NCBI GenBank assembly: GCA_007026445.1
Contig: VDMD01000004.1
Coordinates: 124,001 to 188,000 of the forward strand
Origin: Schizophyllum amplum
Taxonomy: Eukaryota; Basidiomycota; Agaricomycetes; Agaricales; Schizophyllaceae
Reading direction: 5' to 3'
DNA length: 64,000 bases
Below, piece after piece: positions 34,610 to 48,004 of the stretch. A program made the translations under genes and the position numbers. Within the stretch, counting starts at the first letter, position 1; every line of letters begins with the position of its first letter. The notes under the pieces are model-generated. The model worked only from the letters and a program-made list of their open reading frames with translations. It was not told where the DNA came from and did not search any database.

Positions 34610-36264
34610 ATGTCCAAGAACGAATTCTTCCCCACCATCGGCGATGCTGCCGACAAGACCGAGAAGCTCGATGAACAGAGGACTGAAGATGACGAGAGGG
34701 CAACCGAAGAGGTCGAGTCCCTATGCATGAAGTGCGGTGAACAGGTGAGGGTCAGTGGTTTCTCAGCATGCAGATTCTCATCGCTACTAGTAGGGAATGA
34801 CCCGAATGCTGCTCACCTCCATCCCCTTCTTCCGTGAAGTGATCGTCATGTCCTTCCGCTGCGAGCACTGCGGCTTCAACAACAACGAGATCCAGTCAGC
34901 AGGGCAGATACGACGTACGTCTTCATCCACTTCTACGATCACAAGTTACTAACTTCAGTGAAGCTGAAGGCACCGTTTACACGGCACGCGTCCTCGACCG
35001 ATCCGATCTCGATCGCCAAATAGTCCGCTCTGCATCCTGCGACATCATCATCCCTGAATTCCAGCTCACCCTCCCCGCCTCGGGTAATGGTCAGCTCACG
35101 ACCGTAGAGGGCCTCATACGCGAAATTGTCACCGACCTCGCCTTCGATCAGCCACTCCGGAGGATTCAGGACGAGCCAAATTTCAACAAAATTGAAGAGT
35201 TGCTAAACAACTTGCGCGCCATCCTTGGAGACGAGGAGAGCGAAGACGGTGAGGTTGCCGTCGTCGGCAAGGCAAGCGAAGTGGACAAACCTATGAAGCC
35301 GTTTACCCTGAAGCTGGACGACCCTGCCGGCAACTCATTCATCGAGTTCATCGGCGACATGAGCGACCCGAAGTGGAATTTGCGTACCTATCCGCGCACA
35401 CTTCAGCAGAACGTGCAGCTGGGTCTGATCTCTCTGGACGCCGCCGCTGCACTTCAGAGCGAGACGAAGCAGCTTCCTGAGGGCACAACACCGCAGGAGA
35501 TCTCCGAGGACGAGGTGTTCGAGTTCCCCGGCACCTGCTCGAGCTGTAGTAAGCGCGTCGACACAAAGATGAAGCGGGTAAATATCCCCTACTTCAAGGT
35601 AAAGTCGCTCTTCTTTACCATGTGCGCCACTTCGGCTCATCCACCCTTTAGGAATGCCTGATCATGTCCACAAACTGTGACAACTGCGGCTACCGTGATA
35701 ACGAGATCAAGTCCGGTTCTTCCATCTCCGACAAGGGCAAGCGCATTACTCTGAAAGTCGAGGACCGAGAAGATCTCAGCCGGGATATCCTTAAGGTCGT
35801 TCCCTGACGCCTTCCCGTCCTTCTCACCTTAACGCCCCACCCAGAGCGAAACAGCCGGCCTCAGTATCCCCGAAATTGATCTCGTCCTGACGCACGGCAC
35901 GCTTGGCGGCCGCTTCACTACCATAGAGGGCATTCTCGACCAGGTCTACGAGGAGCTCAACGAGCGTCTCTTCCACGACTCCAGCGACATCGAGAGCCGC
36001 ACGAAGTTCGAGACATTCCTGAAGAACCTCAAGGAGGTCAAGAGCGCGGAGCGGCCGTTCACTATCGTCCTCGATGATCCCTTGGCGAACTCGTACCTGC
36101 AGAACTTGTACGCGCCGGATCCGGACCCGAATATGACGACCGAGGAATATGCGCGGTCGTGGGATCAGAACGAGGAGCTGGGATTGAACGACATGAAGGT
36201 CGAGGGGTATGAAGAGGATGAGAAGAAGGAAGGTGCAGCGCATCTGCCTACTGTCGCTGAGTAG
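34610..36264 (+). CDS. zpr1: Zinc finger protein ZPR1
   Basis: The protein has the duplicated ZPR1 architecture. The first zinc finger is CMKCGEQ followed, after an intron, by [13 protein letters not shown]; the first alpha-beta domain contains [15 protein letters not shown]. The second finger is [13 protein letters not shown] plus [14 protein letters not shown], and the second domain contains [23 protein letters not shown]1 chaperones elongation factor eEF1A and is essential in yeast (family knowledge). Introns at about 34745-34797, 34916-34959, 35598-35652 and 35795-35845 are in place. The start at 34610 gives [20 protein letters not shown]; the C-terminus [11 protein letters not shown] is acidic. 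About 460 residues with no disruptions. Confidence 0.93.
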
Positions 36265-37444
36265 ATCAATGCGAGGGAGGAGCAGCGTTAGGATAGCGTA
36301 GACGAGTCTCTGGCTGTGCGAGTATACTTGTCTGTATATTAGGTATGTACACTTAGTGTTATACTAGCTGTAGACATTCACAAGATTTAGGACCAGCGGA
36401 CAAATGATACCTGGGGCCACACCCTAGCTACAGCTCGTGAGCACCACTATTCGAACAAGCGAACTGATCACGTGACTTCCGCGTGATTCAATGTGACGTT
36501 GACAAGTTGAATTTGGACTCAGGTAAGTACCCATTCCGCTGTGCAGATGCTCCCTTGAGCAAAATCCTGTTCCATGATACTTATCGTCTCTGCTGACTCT
36601 CCTGTACCACTTTAGGCCTTTTCTTTATTTGCTACCGTCGTTGGTGCCGACAGCTTGACTCAGGTCGGTATCGAGGTGGAGACTATCGCCCGTTGTCTGT
36701 CGAAAGCACGGAGGATCTGACGCGGACGGCTTGGCGAGGTGACTCTCCTATGAATCAACAGGATGCTTAAATTCCTCGCTACGTGTGTACTTATTTACCG
36801 TAACATCACAGCAAGGATTCCAAGAGGCATAATCATCCGTTGAGTGTTCCGAGACGAGCTGATCCACATTCTATGTGGCGCAGCGGCGTTCGTCTCCTGT
36901 TGAAAGGGCCAGACCAACCGACCGACTTTCAGCTCATCATGTCCAGCTCATCATTTCGCTTCGCATCTACGATTTGCGCGAGTCATCCGCGACCGCCAGG
37001 GGTCACCGGAGTCGTACTTCGAGCTGCACCTTCATGTACTGTGGCTCGCCTCATCCAGAAGTGCAAGACGATTAATTGAGCACTGCTAATTTCATTATAG
37101 ACAAGCAGGACGTATGAACGTCAAGGGGTACCTAATAATAGTAATTATCTCCTGCAGGGCAGCTACTGTATGCAGGGCCATAGATCTGCGATTGAATGCG
37201 TAAGTCAAGATAAGTATCAACCTCCGTCCCCAGGAAGTCGTCGCTAGGTACACCGCCTATGTCACGCAACGGAGGTATCAAGAGAGCTCGGGCAGCGAAC
37301 GTGTCGTGCCCGACGTCCGATGTCCAGGGGGGTCACTTTGTAGTCTCCTGCAAGGGTCGGTGGCACGGCGATTCACCGTCGCTCTGTCTACCCTCCCTCG
37401 TCACCCCCCCTCAGTCAATTCCGCCCCTCAGTCAACCCCCGCCC
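36265..37444. other. Intergenic region, no supported gene
   Basis: About 1.2 kb between the converging ZPR1 and FCP1-like genes. Pyrimidine-rich stretches near 37390-37440 and short unsupported frames are the only content noticed. Confidence 0.5.
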
Positions 37445-39471
37445 TCAGTCGCCACCGCCACCGACGCCGTGCACGAGAGGAATATCAAGCTTCGCAAGAG
37501 CCTTAACGCCCCGCTCGACCCAGTGCGCCATGACCTCCTCGTTCTCGAACCAGAGCGGCGCGTTGGGTGCGGGCGCATCCGCGCCAGTGACCTCTGCGGG
37601 CGGTCGTGAGTCGTTGTCGGCGGGAGCACTCGCGTCGCCAGCGCCCTCGACGTCCGAGACGTCTCCGCGGGTGACGACTCTCTGCTGCCCAGACGAGCCA
37701 GCCGCGTTGTCGCGCGGCGACAGCGTACGCATCGGCACCCCCGCCGCGTCTCCCTGGGCAACGGTGGCGTCGGCTCGCCCAGTCCCTTCGTCCGGTGCAT
37801 CGCCTGAGCCGTTCGGTGGTTCCATAGTGGCGCCCCGAGCCTCTGGCGGATCAACGCGCTCGCTGTTCGTGCACGGCTGCGCGACTGCCACATCTGCCGA
37901 TCCTGCAGGTGTTTTCTGTGCGGGGCGCCCCGCCCATAACGCCCCGTGCCGCATCCACCCCGCCACGTTGTCCTCATGCTTGATTGTGTCGAGCACACCA
38001 ACGACGGCCAGTAGTGTTGCGTCACAGCCAGCAAGAGGCGTGTACTCAAGGGTCGGCTCCGGCGAAGGCGTGCGCACGTCTAAAGATTGAGGGTCCTTCG
38101 TCTTCCCGGAATACGCGCCCTGAGATCGCTCACGTTTGCGCTCCTGCTTGCGCCGCTTGCGCTCGCGGCGGATACGTTCCTTACGCTCCTTTTTGGAAAG
38201 TGGTGAAGTGTCGGAGGACGTGACAGGTGCGTCGTCGATGTCGTTGTGCTCGTCCTCGGAGGCGGAGCTTTGCCCATCATCCTCGCCCTCGTCACGAGGT
38301 GAGCGCTTGCGTTTGCCGACGGAGGACGTGCTGGCGTCGCCTTCGACTTGTTCTGCTGTCCCGGCCTTGATCAATCTCCGAGCAATTGCCTTGACCTTAG
38401 CTAGCTGGTCGCGCGTGCGCGTTTCGTTGTCGTATTCTTGGATGGCCATGTGGTTGTAAGGCTGAAGACGTGCTTTCAGCGGAGAATCGTCTACGAGCAG
38501 CGTGGTGGAGGCAGAATGCGGCTTCCCATCTCCTGGGTTTAGCCGTAACTTCTGCCACGGTATCGTGAGATCTTTCGTGGTCTGCGTCTTCATGTCTGTG
38601 CACACGAAATATAACAGAAGAAGGGTGGCATTGTCACTATCTGTACGCTTCGAATGAAGATGATGTACTTACGGTATTCGTAGTCCTTCAAGCCGAGCGT
38701 GTCTCGAGCCCATATCGCCACGAAGTTCTTCTGTGCATGGCCGAAGCAGGAATCGACCATGTCGTGCACGCTGTGCGGCTGGGCTGAACTCCAAACCATG
38801 GTATCGAGCCACGTGCATGTCGCGGGGTGGAAGACGTAGTCCTGGAAAGACTGGAGGTATGGGCGGCGGTGCACCTTGCGCAGGCGCGTGGGAGGTGCGG
38901 TCCAAGGCTGACCCGTCACGACAGTTGGAGTTCTGTATTTGGCGCGAACAAGTAGGGAGCCATTGAGGTCAAGGATGAGCAACTTGCGAGAGCAAGTGGG
39001 GTCGTGAACCAAGGTAGAGGGACGACTAGCAAGGGACATGTAGTCCGGAGACGGGGATGACTGGCGGGGTAGAGAGGGGGAGCGAAGCCGGCTAGAGCGA
39101 GAAGGGGGGTGCTCGAGAGGAAAAGGGGGATGGAAAGGCAGAGGCGCTGTCATGGTGTCCTGGCGTTCGTAGTGCTCCCAGGAATAGGGTGGACGGGGGG
39201 CACGGCCAGTCTCCTCGTAATTCCAGTGCCGAGAGGCACCATAGCTTCCCTGCCGATAGGTCTCTTGCTGCCTGTGATGATCTTGTTCACGGTACTCTCG
39301 TCTGCCATGAAAACCATCCCTTCGGCTCATGCGGTCCTCCCCCCGGTCGAACTTCTGCTGATCGGAATGCGTCTCGGATGATGGGGGGATATGTTCGTAG
39401 GGATCGAAGGTAGCACTGCTGCTTGCAAAGGCAGGGACACCATACGCAGGTGCGTAGTCGTACGGATCCAT
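37445..39471 (-). CDS. FCP1-like (NLI-interacting/HAD) protein A with DLNG motif
   Basis: An N-terminal Tyr/Arg/Pro-rich disordered region (starting MDPYDYAPAYGVPAF) precedes an FCP1-homology HAD domain. Motif I is KLLILDLNGSLLVR near 38955-38995. RPYLQSFQDYVFHPATCTWL and MVWSSAQPHSVHDMVDSCF follow. After one intron (about 38602-38672) come KTQTTKDLTIPWQKLRLNPG, TTLLVDDSPLKARLQPYNH and QEYDN. The usual DxDxT catalytic pair is altered: the second Asp is Asn. A highly basic linker (KKERKERIRRERKRRKQERK) suggests nuclear targeting. The C-terminus carries LLAVVGVLDTIKHEDNVAGW and LWFENEEVMAHWVERGVKAL, shared with protein B at 56-57.6 kb. About 650 residues, intact. A role as a protein phosphatase or pseudo-phosphatase acting on a nuclear target is inferred only. 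Confidence 0.82.
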
Positions 39472-40645
39472 AGGGAAAAGATGCGTCAGGGAGGAGGACA
39501 AGTGCGATGTAAAGCATGGTTGGGTCGGTTCCTCCGGACAGGCGGCACGCTGAGCGGCGGATCCGTCGGCCAAAATTTCCGGAAGCGGTAGTCCACTCCG
39601 GAATGCCGGTTATGCACAAACACAGGTATACAGACGTTCCGTCAGTAAAGGACGTTCGACTTCCAGGCTAAGATAATTTCGATAGCTTTCGACGATAATG
39701 CTTACCCTCAGAGAGAAAGGTGCTCTGGCTCCACATGCAGCCGAGGATAATGGTATCGCGTGGATACACGTTCTCGAGACTTGATCTTGTGGCCGGCAGA
39801 CCGTAAGTAGACGCACGTCTCCCATTCCCATGCACAGTAATCTTTTCAATTGCGTACGAATATATCTTCCCTGACTCTACAAATTTCCGTCATGTGCTAT
39901 TGTCTCCTGCGAACGGCCGTCGATCTGGTCACAGCTGCAGGTCCTCTGTGGCTCAGCCGCTCTCTCCTCCGTGTCTGCCGGCCCGTTACCCGCACGATAT
40001 ACTTGATCACCTCATCCTCCTCGAACCTCCTGCATGAACTCATGAAAAGTTGTACAGGGGTCCGACCATTCTCTGTGCCGTCGTGGCGCGCTGGCGGCCG
40101 CAGGACCTGCAGACTTCAGACTCTTGGACCGACCAGCGAGCTCAACGACGGCTCACTAGCACTGCTTGGCGGCAGTCAGATCGCTACCTCTGTGCTGATA
40201 CCGAGGGGAGAAAGGGGAACTTGAACCAGGGAATAACCGGGATCAAAAACCATCGCGCCACCGAAGCCCAGTCTGGTCTTCGCAGGGTCTTCGTAGACCG
40301 TTCACGTACCTGGTGGCATCTGATTCGAACACCGTGGTCCCTCGACCCGGCGCGTGCTGGAACTCGCGCACATCCTTCTCGACCCCCGCGACAGCCGTCC
40401 AACTGACCCGTCGTCCGCGCGCCAGCTCCTAAAGAACTGGCTGTGACGCATATATCGATGCAATCGCGCCGAAACTGCACCGACATCGACCTTCAGTGTC
40501 CAACAAACCGGTTTGCGCCCTCCGAAAAGATTCCGCCGTCGCGCTTATTTGCCGCCGGTGCTAGCATATCAGGTCCACATGTCAGGCCTTCGCCCCCTTG
40601 AGTGTCAATCGAGATCTCCGCCTTGCGCCTTCTTATATAACGGGT
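39472..40645. other. Intergenic region, no supported gene
   Basis: About 1.2 kb between divergent genes, so it should hold both promoters. A TATA-like element occurs at 40634. No conserved coding sequence was seen on either strand. Confidence 0.5.
40634..40640 (+). promoter_or_regulatory. TATA box of the DUF6534-like gene
   Basis: TATATAA lies 45 bases upstream of the ATG at 40679 and only six bases upstream of the ATG at 40646. If it is the active TATA element, transcription would begin downstream of the first ATG, which favours the second as start codon. Confidence 0.45.
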
Positions 40646-40678
40646 ATGGCGCTTGATGCGGCGTCCTTGTTCTCCGCC

Positions 40679-42217
40679 ATGACACCCGAGGAACACCATC
40701 AAGCGGTCTTCCTGCTTGGACCATGGGTGAGCGCGTCGTCCTCATTGTTGAGGGCCATCTAATACAATCGTAGCTGGTCGGGTGCTACCTGGAGATATTC
40801 CTCCAGGGCGTGCTCATGGCCCAGGTATGTCCCTTCCCCCGCGCATGAGACTCTGTCCTGACCGTCTCCAGTTCACCAACTACTTCAACTGGTACTCCGA
40901 CGATAAGATGTCGTTGAGGCTGGTAGTTATCGGGCTGGTCGTGATCACGCTAGTGAAGTCCGTGCAATCATTGTGAGTCGTCGCATACCCCCGCCGAAGT
41001 CGCCTCTCACCACGATGCATAGCGCTCTCATCTGGATACAGATGATTGAGTATTTCACGGACCTTCCTGGGGCAATCTTGTTAAATTACACGACCTGGTG
41101 GCAATCGGGCAATCCTCTTATGGTGCGCCCTCTGTCTAGCTCTGCTTCACGAACTTACGCGATCTAGGTGGCGTGTCTTGGGTTCTATGTGCAAATGTAC
41201 TTTGTATATCGTCTTTGGGTCATCTCCAGGAGCTACTTCGTCATCATCCCCTTGCTTGTGATCTTCACCTTTAGCTTGCTCGCTATTGTCGTGGGGGTAT
41301 GCGCCAAATCTACCTACGTCTAAAAGCGCCCGACTAACACGTTGGTCCAGACATATTACATCGCCCAGGCGTACAGCCCGCCAATCGCAGCGTGGTGTAC
41401 GTTCGGCCGCTACCTCTTCCCTCATCTCATGCTTACACCCTGTCAGTCGCTGCCCATCTCTCGGCCGTCTTCGCCGGAGATTTATGCATGACCCTCACTA
41501 CGGCGTACTTCCTCATCCGCTCGAAGGCCAACGTCTTGCCACAGTAAGCTCTGGCACTGTTTCTCTCCATTTGCCCTGCGGTTATAACAAGCTCGGTAGA
41601 ACCGTCGGCATGATCAATGCGCTCGTTCGACTCACATTTTCCACCGCCGCGCCCGCAGCTGTTTGGTGAGCCCATTCGCCCATGTAAAGTGATAGCGGCT
41701 GATTTATCCTCTATAGCGCGATGTTCAACTTGATCTTCTCCCAGCTCTACGATGGACAGGAAGTCCTTATCTCGTCCGCGTTCAACATGATCCTTCCAAA
41801 GCTCTATGCTATCAGCATGATGTGGACCCTCAACTCGCGGCGTTCCATTCGTGTCGCTCATAGCAGCGGACCGTTCAGCGGCAGTGGCAGCGAGCAGCTC
41901 TCGGGACAACGTGGCACGCGTGGGGTGGTGCGCACCGGACGGGTGAGTTCTTCGTGGAACAAGGCATCTCGCTTGCTGAGCCGCCCTCTTCAGCATCAGG
42001 ACCACGAGTTAACCAACATACAAGTGCATACACATGTCGAGACGGTGCGCGCGATCGACGTGAGTGGACGCTCGTCGCTCGGTCTATTTCTCTGTTCAAC
42101 GTGGCGCTGACCTTTCGTTTACAGGTGCGAGATATGTTCGACGGCGACGAGTCTCGCTCGACGGACCTCAAGGATACGCGCTCGCATGATGATAAAAAGT
42201 CGGATTATCCAGTATGA
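40679..42217 (+). CDS. Fungal seven-transmembrane protein, DUF6534 type
   Basis: A multi-exon membrane protein. Helices can be read in order as LLGPWLVGCYLEIFLQGVLM, LRLVVIGLVVITLVKSVQS, a segment around DLPGAILLNYTTWWQSG, VQMYFVYRLWVISRSYFVII with PLLVIFTFSLLAIVVG, SAVFAGDLCMTLTTAYFLI, NALVRLTFSTAAPAAV, and FNMILPKLYAISMMWTLNSR followed by RSIR. The ending in LNSRRSIR plus a Ser-rich hydrophilic tail is typical of this basidiomycete-expanded family (DUF6534), whose function is not established. About eight introns of 45-60 nt split it. The ATG at 40646 would add eleven residues (MALDAASLFSA). I prefer 40679 because of the TATA position. Stop at 42217. No frame breaks seen. Confidence 0.78.
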
Positions 42218-42999
42218 TCTGCTCGTTGCCCTGGCGCATCTCCGGGCAGGACTTCCCACTAGCGCGCGACGCTCCTCTTCCGCTGGATCCGGAGACACCT
42301 GTGAATATTATGTATACGCGTACCAGCTCTCGGCGCGCGACTGTACCATGCCACGGACGCCTTACTGCCGCTCTCTAGACGCTCGTGGGCCGCGTGCTGT
42401 TCACGCCACTCTTGACTCCGTCCCACTTCCCTTCCTTTCCGCTGCGACTCCTTGTCGAAATTGCGTTCTTGATTTACTGCGTCGCCCATGTTGTACTACC
42501 TACCTCTACGTTGTCCCCTGCCTGTGTCTTTGGGTTTTGGCTTCCATTCGATTTATTCACCTGATTGTGAGCTACCTAGTTTACCTACTCGAGAATTGCA
42601 TGCCTTGGGGAATGATGTTGGACATTGTCAATTGTCGATTGAAGCGCGCCACGGCGTGCCCTTTCTCGCGCGTGCGCGTGCACCTGGGGCAGACCTGGTG
42701 CTGAGGCGGTCTCACCCTGGTCTCACCTGCAACTTCTATACTCTCTGGAGTCTTCTCCAGCGCCCCAAAAGATGGCCGATTGCGTTCGATGATTGTTCGC
42801 GAGGGCCGCAGATCGCGTGAGACGATGCGGCGCGTCTCTCCTGTGCAAGGGCGCATGAGGGCGGGTGCCAATAGGGGTCGCCGCACGCGGTGTCCCGGAG
42901 CACGACATTCGAAGTGCCTTCCAGGCATCCCTCGGGCGCGTGGCACCGCCGTTGAAGATTCACCCGCCGCGCTCGGTTAGCGCTCGGTTCCGAGTATAT

Positions 43000-43019
43000 A
43001 CAAGATGCGGCGCGACACC
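43000..43019. repeat. Left copy of 20-bp perfect inverted repeat
   Basis: ACAAGATGCGGCGCGACACC, reverse complement of 44124-44143. Flanking bases do not match, so the identity is exactly 20 bases long, and no target-site duplication is evident. Confidence 0.85.
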
Positions 43020-43029
43020 CCATTTTGGG

Positions 43030-43112
43030 AAGCGCGGCACCTTGCGCGAAGAGCGACACGTGTCGTGGATAGACGCGATGTGTCGCTGATGCTGCTTTGA
43101 AGTGCCGCGCTT
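43030..43112. repeat. Imperfect stem-loop with internal palindrome
   Basis: AAGCGCGGCAC at 43030-43040 pairs with GTGCCGCGCTT at 43102-43112. The loop contains the 12-base palindrome CGACACGTGTCG at 43054-43065. Confidence 0.7.
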
Positions 43113-43574
43113 GTACGAGCGCGACACCCCGTGTGCGGCTGTCGAGCGCTTCCACACGGCTAAACATAGGTAAACAACCTGCTCTTTCTTCTCGACCACC
43201 ATGAACGTCCCCCGGTCGCGCTTAGCGACGACGGAATCGCGTCGACGCGCTGATCGCCATTGAGGAAATGGACTATCGTGCGTTTACTGACTCTGCACGC
43301 TGCATTTTATCGACATCATTGTCCTTAGGCGCCTCGTGGCATTCTCTACGTTGTGCGACGTGGTCGTTTCACGAGTCCGGCTCCTCGCCTCCCCTTCCCT
43401 GCGCTTTCGACCGCATTTCCGGATGCTGGCGGACTCTATGACCGCCGTATGCAGCTCACGGGCCACGCACTCCATGGCCATATTTTTTGCCTCATCGTAG
43501 GTGGAGGTCGTCAACAGTTTCCGACCTCGCGAAGTCGGACGCGACTGCTTCCCAGCCCAGCCACCGTCCTTTAA

Positions 43575-43598
43575 CCCCCCCCCCCCCCCCCCCCCCCT
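43575..43598. repeat. C(24) homopolymer
   Basis: Twenty-four consecutive C residues. The true length is doubtful because such runs are error-prone. On the minus strand it is a G run able to form quadruplex structure. Confidence 0.85.
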
Positions 43599-44123
43599 TC
43601 CTCCACCTTTGACCCAACCGTTACGCACGCTGCGCCTTCGGGCTTGGCTCATTGATTAAAAAAGCGTCTACCCGCACATTTATACTAGGGTACGGTTAGA
43701 ACAATAAATTCCGATGAGATACAGAAGTACTCTGCCCTGCCCAGTATGCATGAGAGATCAGGACCAAACAAACAAGCTCTGAACAGGGTTCACTGTTCGT
43801 CGTTCGAACTCGAACATGTATATCACGTGATCTCATTCGACAGCACCTTCGCGGTCTTCCGCTCTATCTGAGTGTTTCTATGCATATCTACTCTCCTTTA
43901 GCGTTCATCGATCATCTGCTTGAATCAACATACATTGCATGGTTAATAGGTCCCAAGATGAACAGAAGCGTCCACGCGCAGCACGTGCCCGGCAGTTGCC
44001 GTTGACGGCAATTGCCGAATCAGTCACGTGTGGCTTCAGCACGAGGTGTCGCACTTCTTCAAGGTGTCGCGAATTTTTCGCAGGTGTCGCACTTCGCGGC
44101 AAGCGTTGGGATTGCAAATACAA

Positions 44124-44143
44124 GGTGTCGCGCCGCATCTTGT
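44124..44143. repeat. Right copy of 20-bp perfect inverted repeat
   Basis: GGTGTCGCGCCGCATCTTGT, reverse complement of 43000-43019. Three more GGTGTCGC octamers lie just upstream (about 44044-44095). Confidence 0.85.
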
Positions 44144-44952
44144 CACTCCTCCTCGGTTCCTCCCGTTCCTTCGCTTCGCTCGGCGCTTCCTCGGTTATTC
44201 TGTTCCTGCCCCAAGCAGTACTTCTCAGGCTTTCCTCCGCTATCTGCGTGGATATCAAGAAATTGCAGCAGGAGGAGCTCGGATCGGGAGGTGGTCGGGA
44301 GTCGACGAACACCGATGTGACGAGTCACGCAAACGGACCCAAAGTGTGATCACACCGCAAACTGCCGACGGCAATCGATGTTCAACCGCCCCGAGGGCTC
44401 CCGAGGGCCCGTGTATCAGTAGATGAATCCGTCCAGGAGCAGACTTCCGAGAACTCATCGTGAAGAGGTTTCAGCAGGGCCTGCTTCGGCCACACAGTCA
44501 TTATTGTCATGGAAGGAAGGGATCATAACATCCACATTGCACATGCGTATCACCGGAAGATGCTTATCCTGTGGAATCATGGAAGGAGGCATTGAGGAAG
44601 GCCACTTTCTTCTGGTGTCGATTTTGCACCTTTTTGACCGTGTTATCTGCTTTTTGTTTTGATCGGGGTCAGGCGGCATATCTTGTGAACTCTGGACACA
44701 TGTGGACTACACCGACGGACATTTCAGCTCGCGTTGCCTCAGCTTGAGTCGGATTGGAGTCGTGTTCAAGCCTGCAATGCAAGCGTACAAGTTAACGGAA
44801 GAGTAGAGAGCGTACTGCTACATCCCTTCACTGCGCACGGAAGCGATTCATGCTGCAGATGCAAGAAGTAACAGCTATACACCGAGTATGAAGTGGATGG
44901 GAGGCGTAGTCTTGTTGTCCTATGAGATATACTGGACCAAGGCAGTCGCACA

Positions 44953-45971
44953 TCATGGAGGTCGGGAGAGTGTCACAGCGTGTATAGCATTGACCAGATC
45001 TGCAGGTGAAGGATTTGTGGCAATGGCATCGACATAGAGGTTGCGCTCTCGGAGGATATGGTCGGATGACATAGGGCCTATGGCAGCCACGCGGGCATAC
45101 CTTCGCGTAGAAGGCTCGGTGGATGAACCGGAGGATAGTACAGACGGCGATTCTTTGAAGTCGATATGCTGCCGCAGTACAGGAAGGGCAAAGTCGGTCG
45201 ATGATGGCGCGAAGAAGACTACCCACAGCTCGCCTGAGTCTAGGATTTCAGAGAAAAGCCGATGAGTTCAGCAAGCGTCAGGAGCTCAGTCTGCATACCT
45301 GTTGAAAAGGCGCTCATCGCGTCTTCCAATCGCTGTGCAAAGTCAGGCGCGCCACGCGTACCATAGACCTGTAGAGGTTCGAAAGCGATTCCGGCCTCCG
45401 TCAACATGTTGGGTACGGTGTCACGGTTTTTGTCGCCAGTGAGGTAGAGCAGACGAGCTGGATGACCGCGCGTCGCATCCCCTGCACGCACATCATCAAC
45501 GACGAAGCGTGCAAGCGTTTCGCCGGTGCTGGACTCCTCGCCGCGAACATCGCGGGGGGCTGCAGGCGAGCCAGCGATGGCACGCAGAGCAACAGAAGTA
45601 GCACGCCCAACCGCATAGAAAGGCGTCGTAGCCCAGCCATCTGACGGCCACGTGAGTCAGACTAGCGGAGACATGATATCGACCGAGGACAAACTTTGGG
45701 GCCTAGGAAACGACGGCGTTGCTGCATCAGGATATAGCCCTTGAGCAGCTCGTCTCCAGGCTTCGCATGCTCGTGAGCTAGTGACAATTACGCCATCAAA
45801 ATCAGAGGCTCGCTTCTGAACGACGCAACGAAGTGCATCCTCATTGACAAAACCGGTGTCGAGAGCGGCTACTGATGTGACGACGTGTCCGGCGCGCAAG
45901 AAAGCGCTTTCGTATCGGTCAGGTTTCTCCCTATCAGGATCGCGGAGAAGGAGAACAGCGAGAGAAGCCAT
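44953..45971 (-). CDS. hem4: Uroporphyrinogen-III synthase (Hem4)
   Basis: This enzyme closes hydroxymethylbilane to uroporphyrinogen III in haem synthesis. Exon 1 reads MASLAVLLLRDPDREKPDRY and FDGVIVTSSRACEAWRRAA, matching the first Rossmann-like domain. After a 54-nt intron with donor GTTTGT (about 45697-45644), exon 2 gives GWATTPFYAVGRATSVALRA, then ARLLYLTGDKNRDTVPNML and GIAFEPLQVYGTR. Exon 3, after an intron ending near 45243, gives GELWVVFFAPSSTDFALPVL, RYARVAAIGPMSSDHI and NPSPADLVNAIHAVTLSRPP. The order LTGDKNRD, VYGTR, FFAPSS, AAIGP is diagnostic despite the low conservation of this family. About 300 residues, intact. It shares a 122-base head-to-head promoter with kae1. Confidence 0.88.
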
Positions 45972-46093
45972 AAGCCTGACGAGTTGATGAGCGCGGGAGC
46001 CAGGACAATGAACCGGCCGGCGCCTGTGAGCACGTGATAGCGCCTCGGAAATCCTCGGGAATCTCCGAAATCAACTTCCTCTGGACCAACACC

Positions 46094-47807
<1,714 letters not shown>

Positions 47808-47975
47808 AGTGTTGTCGAAATAAACCTGTAGCCATAAATGACCATGCATGACCAGAAAGCTCCCAATACGCCGGTGTGGCGGATAGTCACTACTTAGTAC
47901 CATGCCGATCCCAGGCGGGTAGCGAGTCGACGTCGAGCCCGAGAGTCAATTTGAACCCTTACATGAGCGCGCAGA

Positions 47976-48004
47976 GTTTTGCCCGGGCAGTACCCGGGCA
48001 AAAC
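47976..48004. repeat. 12-bp perfect inverted repeat with 5-base spacer
   Basis: GTTTTGCCCGGG and CCCGGGCAAAAC flank CAGTA in the space between the converging kae1 and GT8 genes. The stem is perfect and strong. Confidence 0.85.

Larger units (their letters stand above)
42218..44952. other. Gene-poor block with inverted repeats and (C)24
   Basis: About 2.7 kb with no supported gene. It contains a 20-bp perfect inverted repeat 1.1 kb apart, two clusters of GCGACACC/GGTGTCGC octamers in opposite orientation, an internal stem at 43030-43112, a perfect palindrome at 43054-43065 and a 24-base C run. Open frames here are short and compositionally odd. The pattern suggests a non-autonomous or decayed repeat element. 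Confidence 0.5.

Noticed and set aside
40190..40330. tRNA-like B-box sequence on the minus strand (GGTTCAAGTTCC)
   Set aside because: The T-arm stem does not pair and no acceptor stem or anticodon arm could be drawn.
43284..43652. Frame encoding a poly-Gly stretch
   Set aside because: Created by the C24 homopolymer; no other protein-like features.
45366..45385. GGTTCGAAAGC resembling a tRNA T arm
   Set aside because: It is inside a conserved exon of uroporphyrinogen-III synthase (IAFEPLQVYG).
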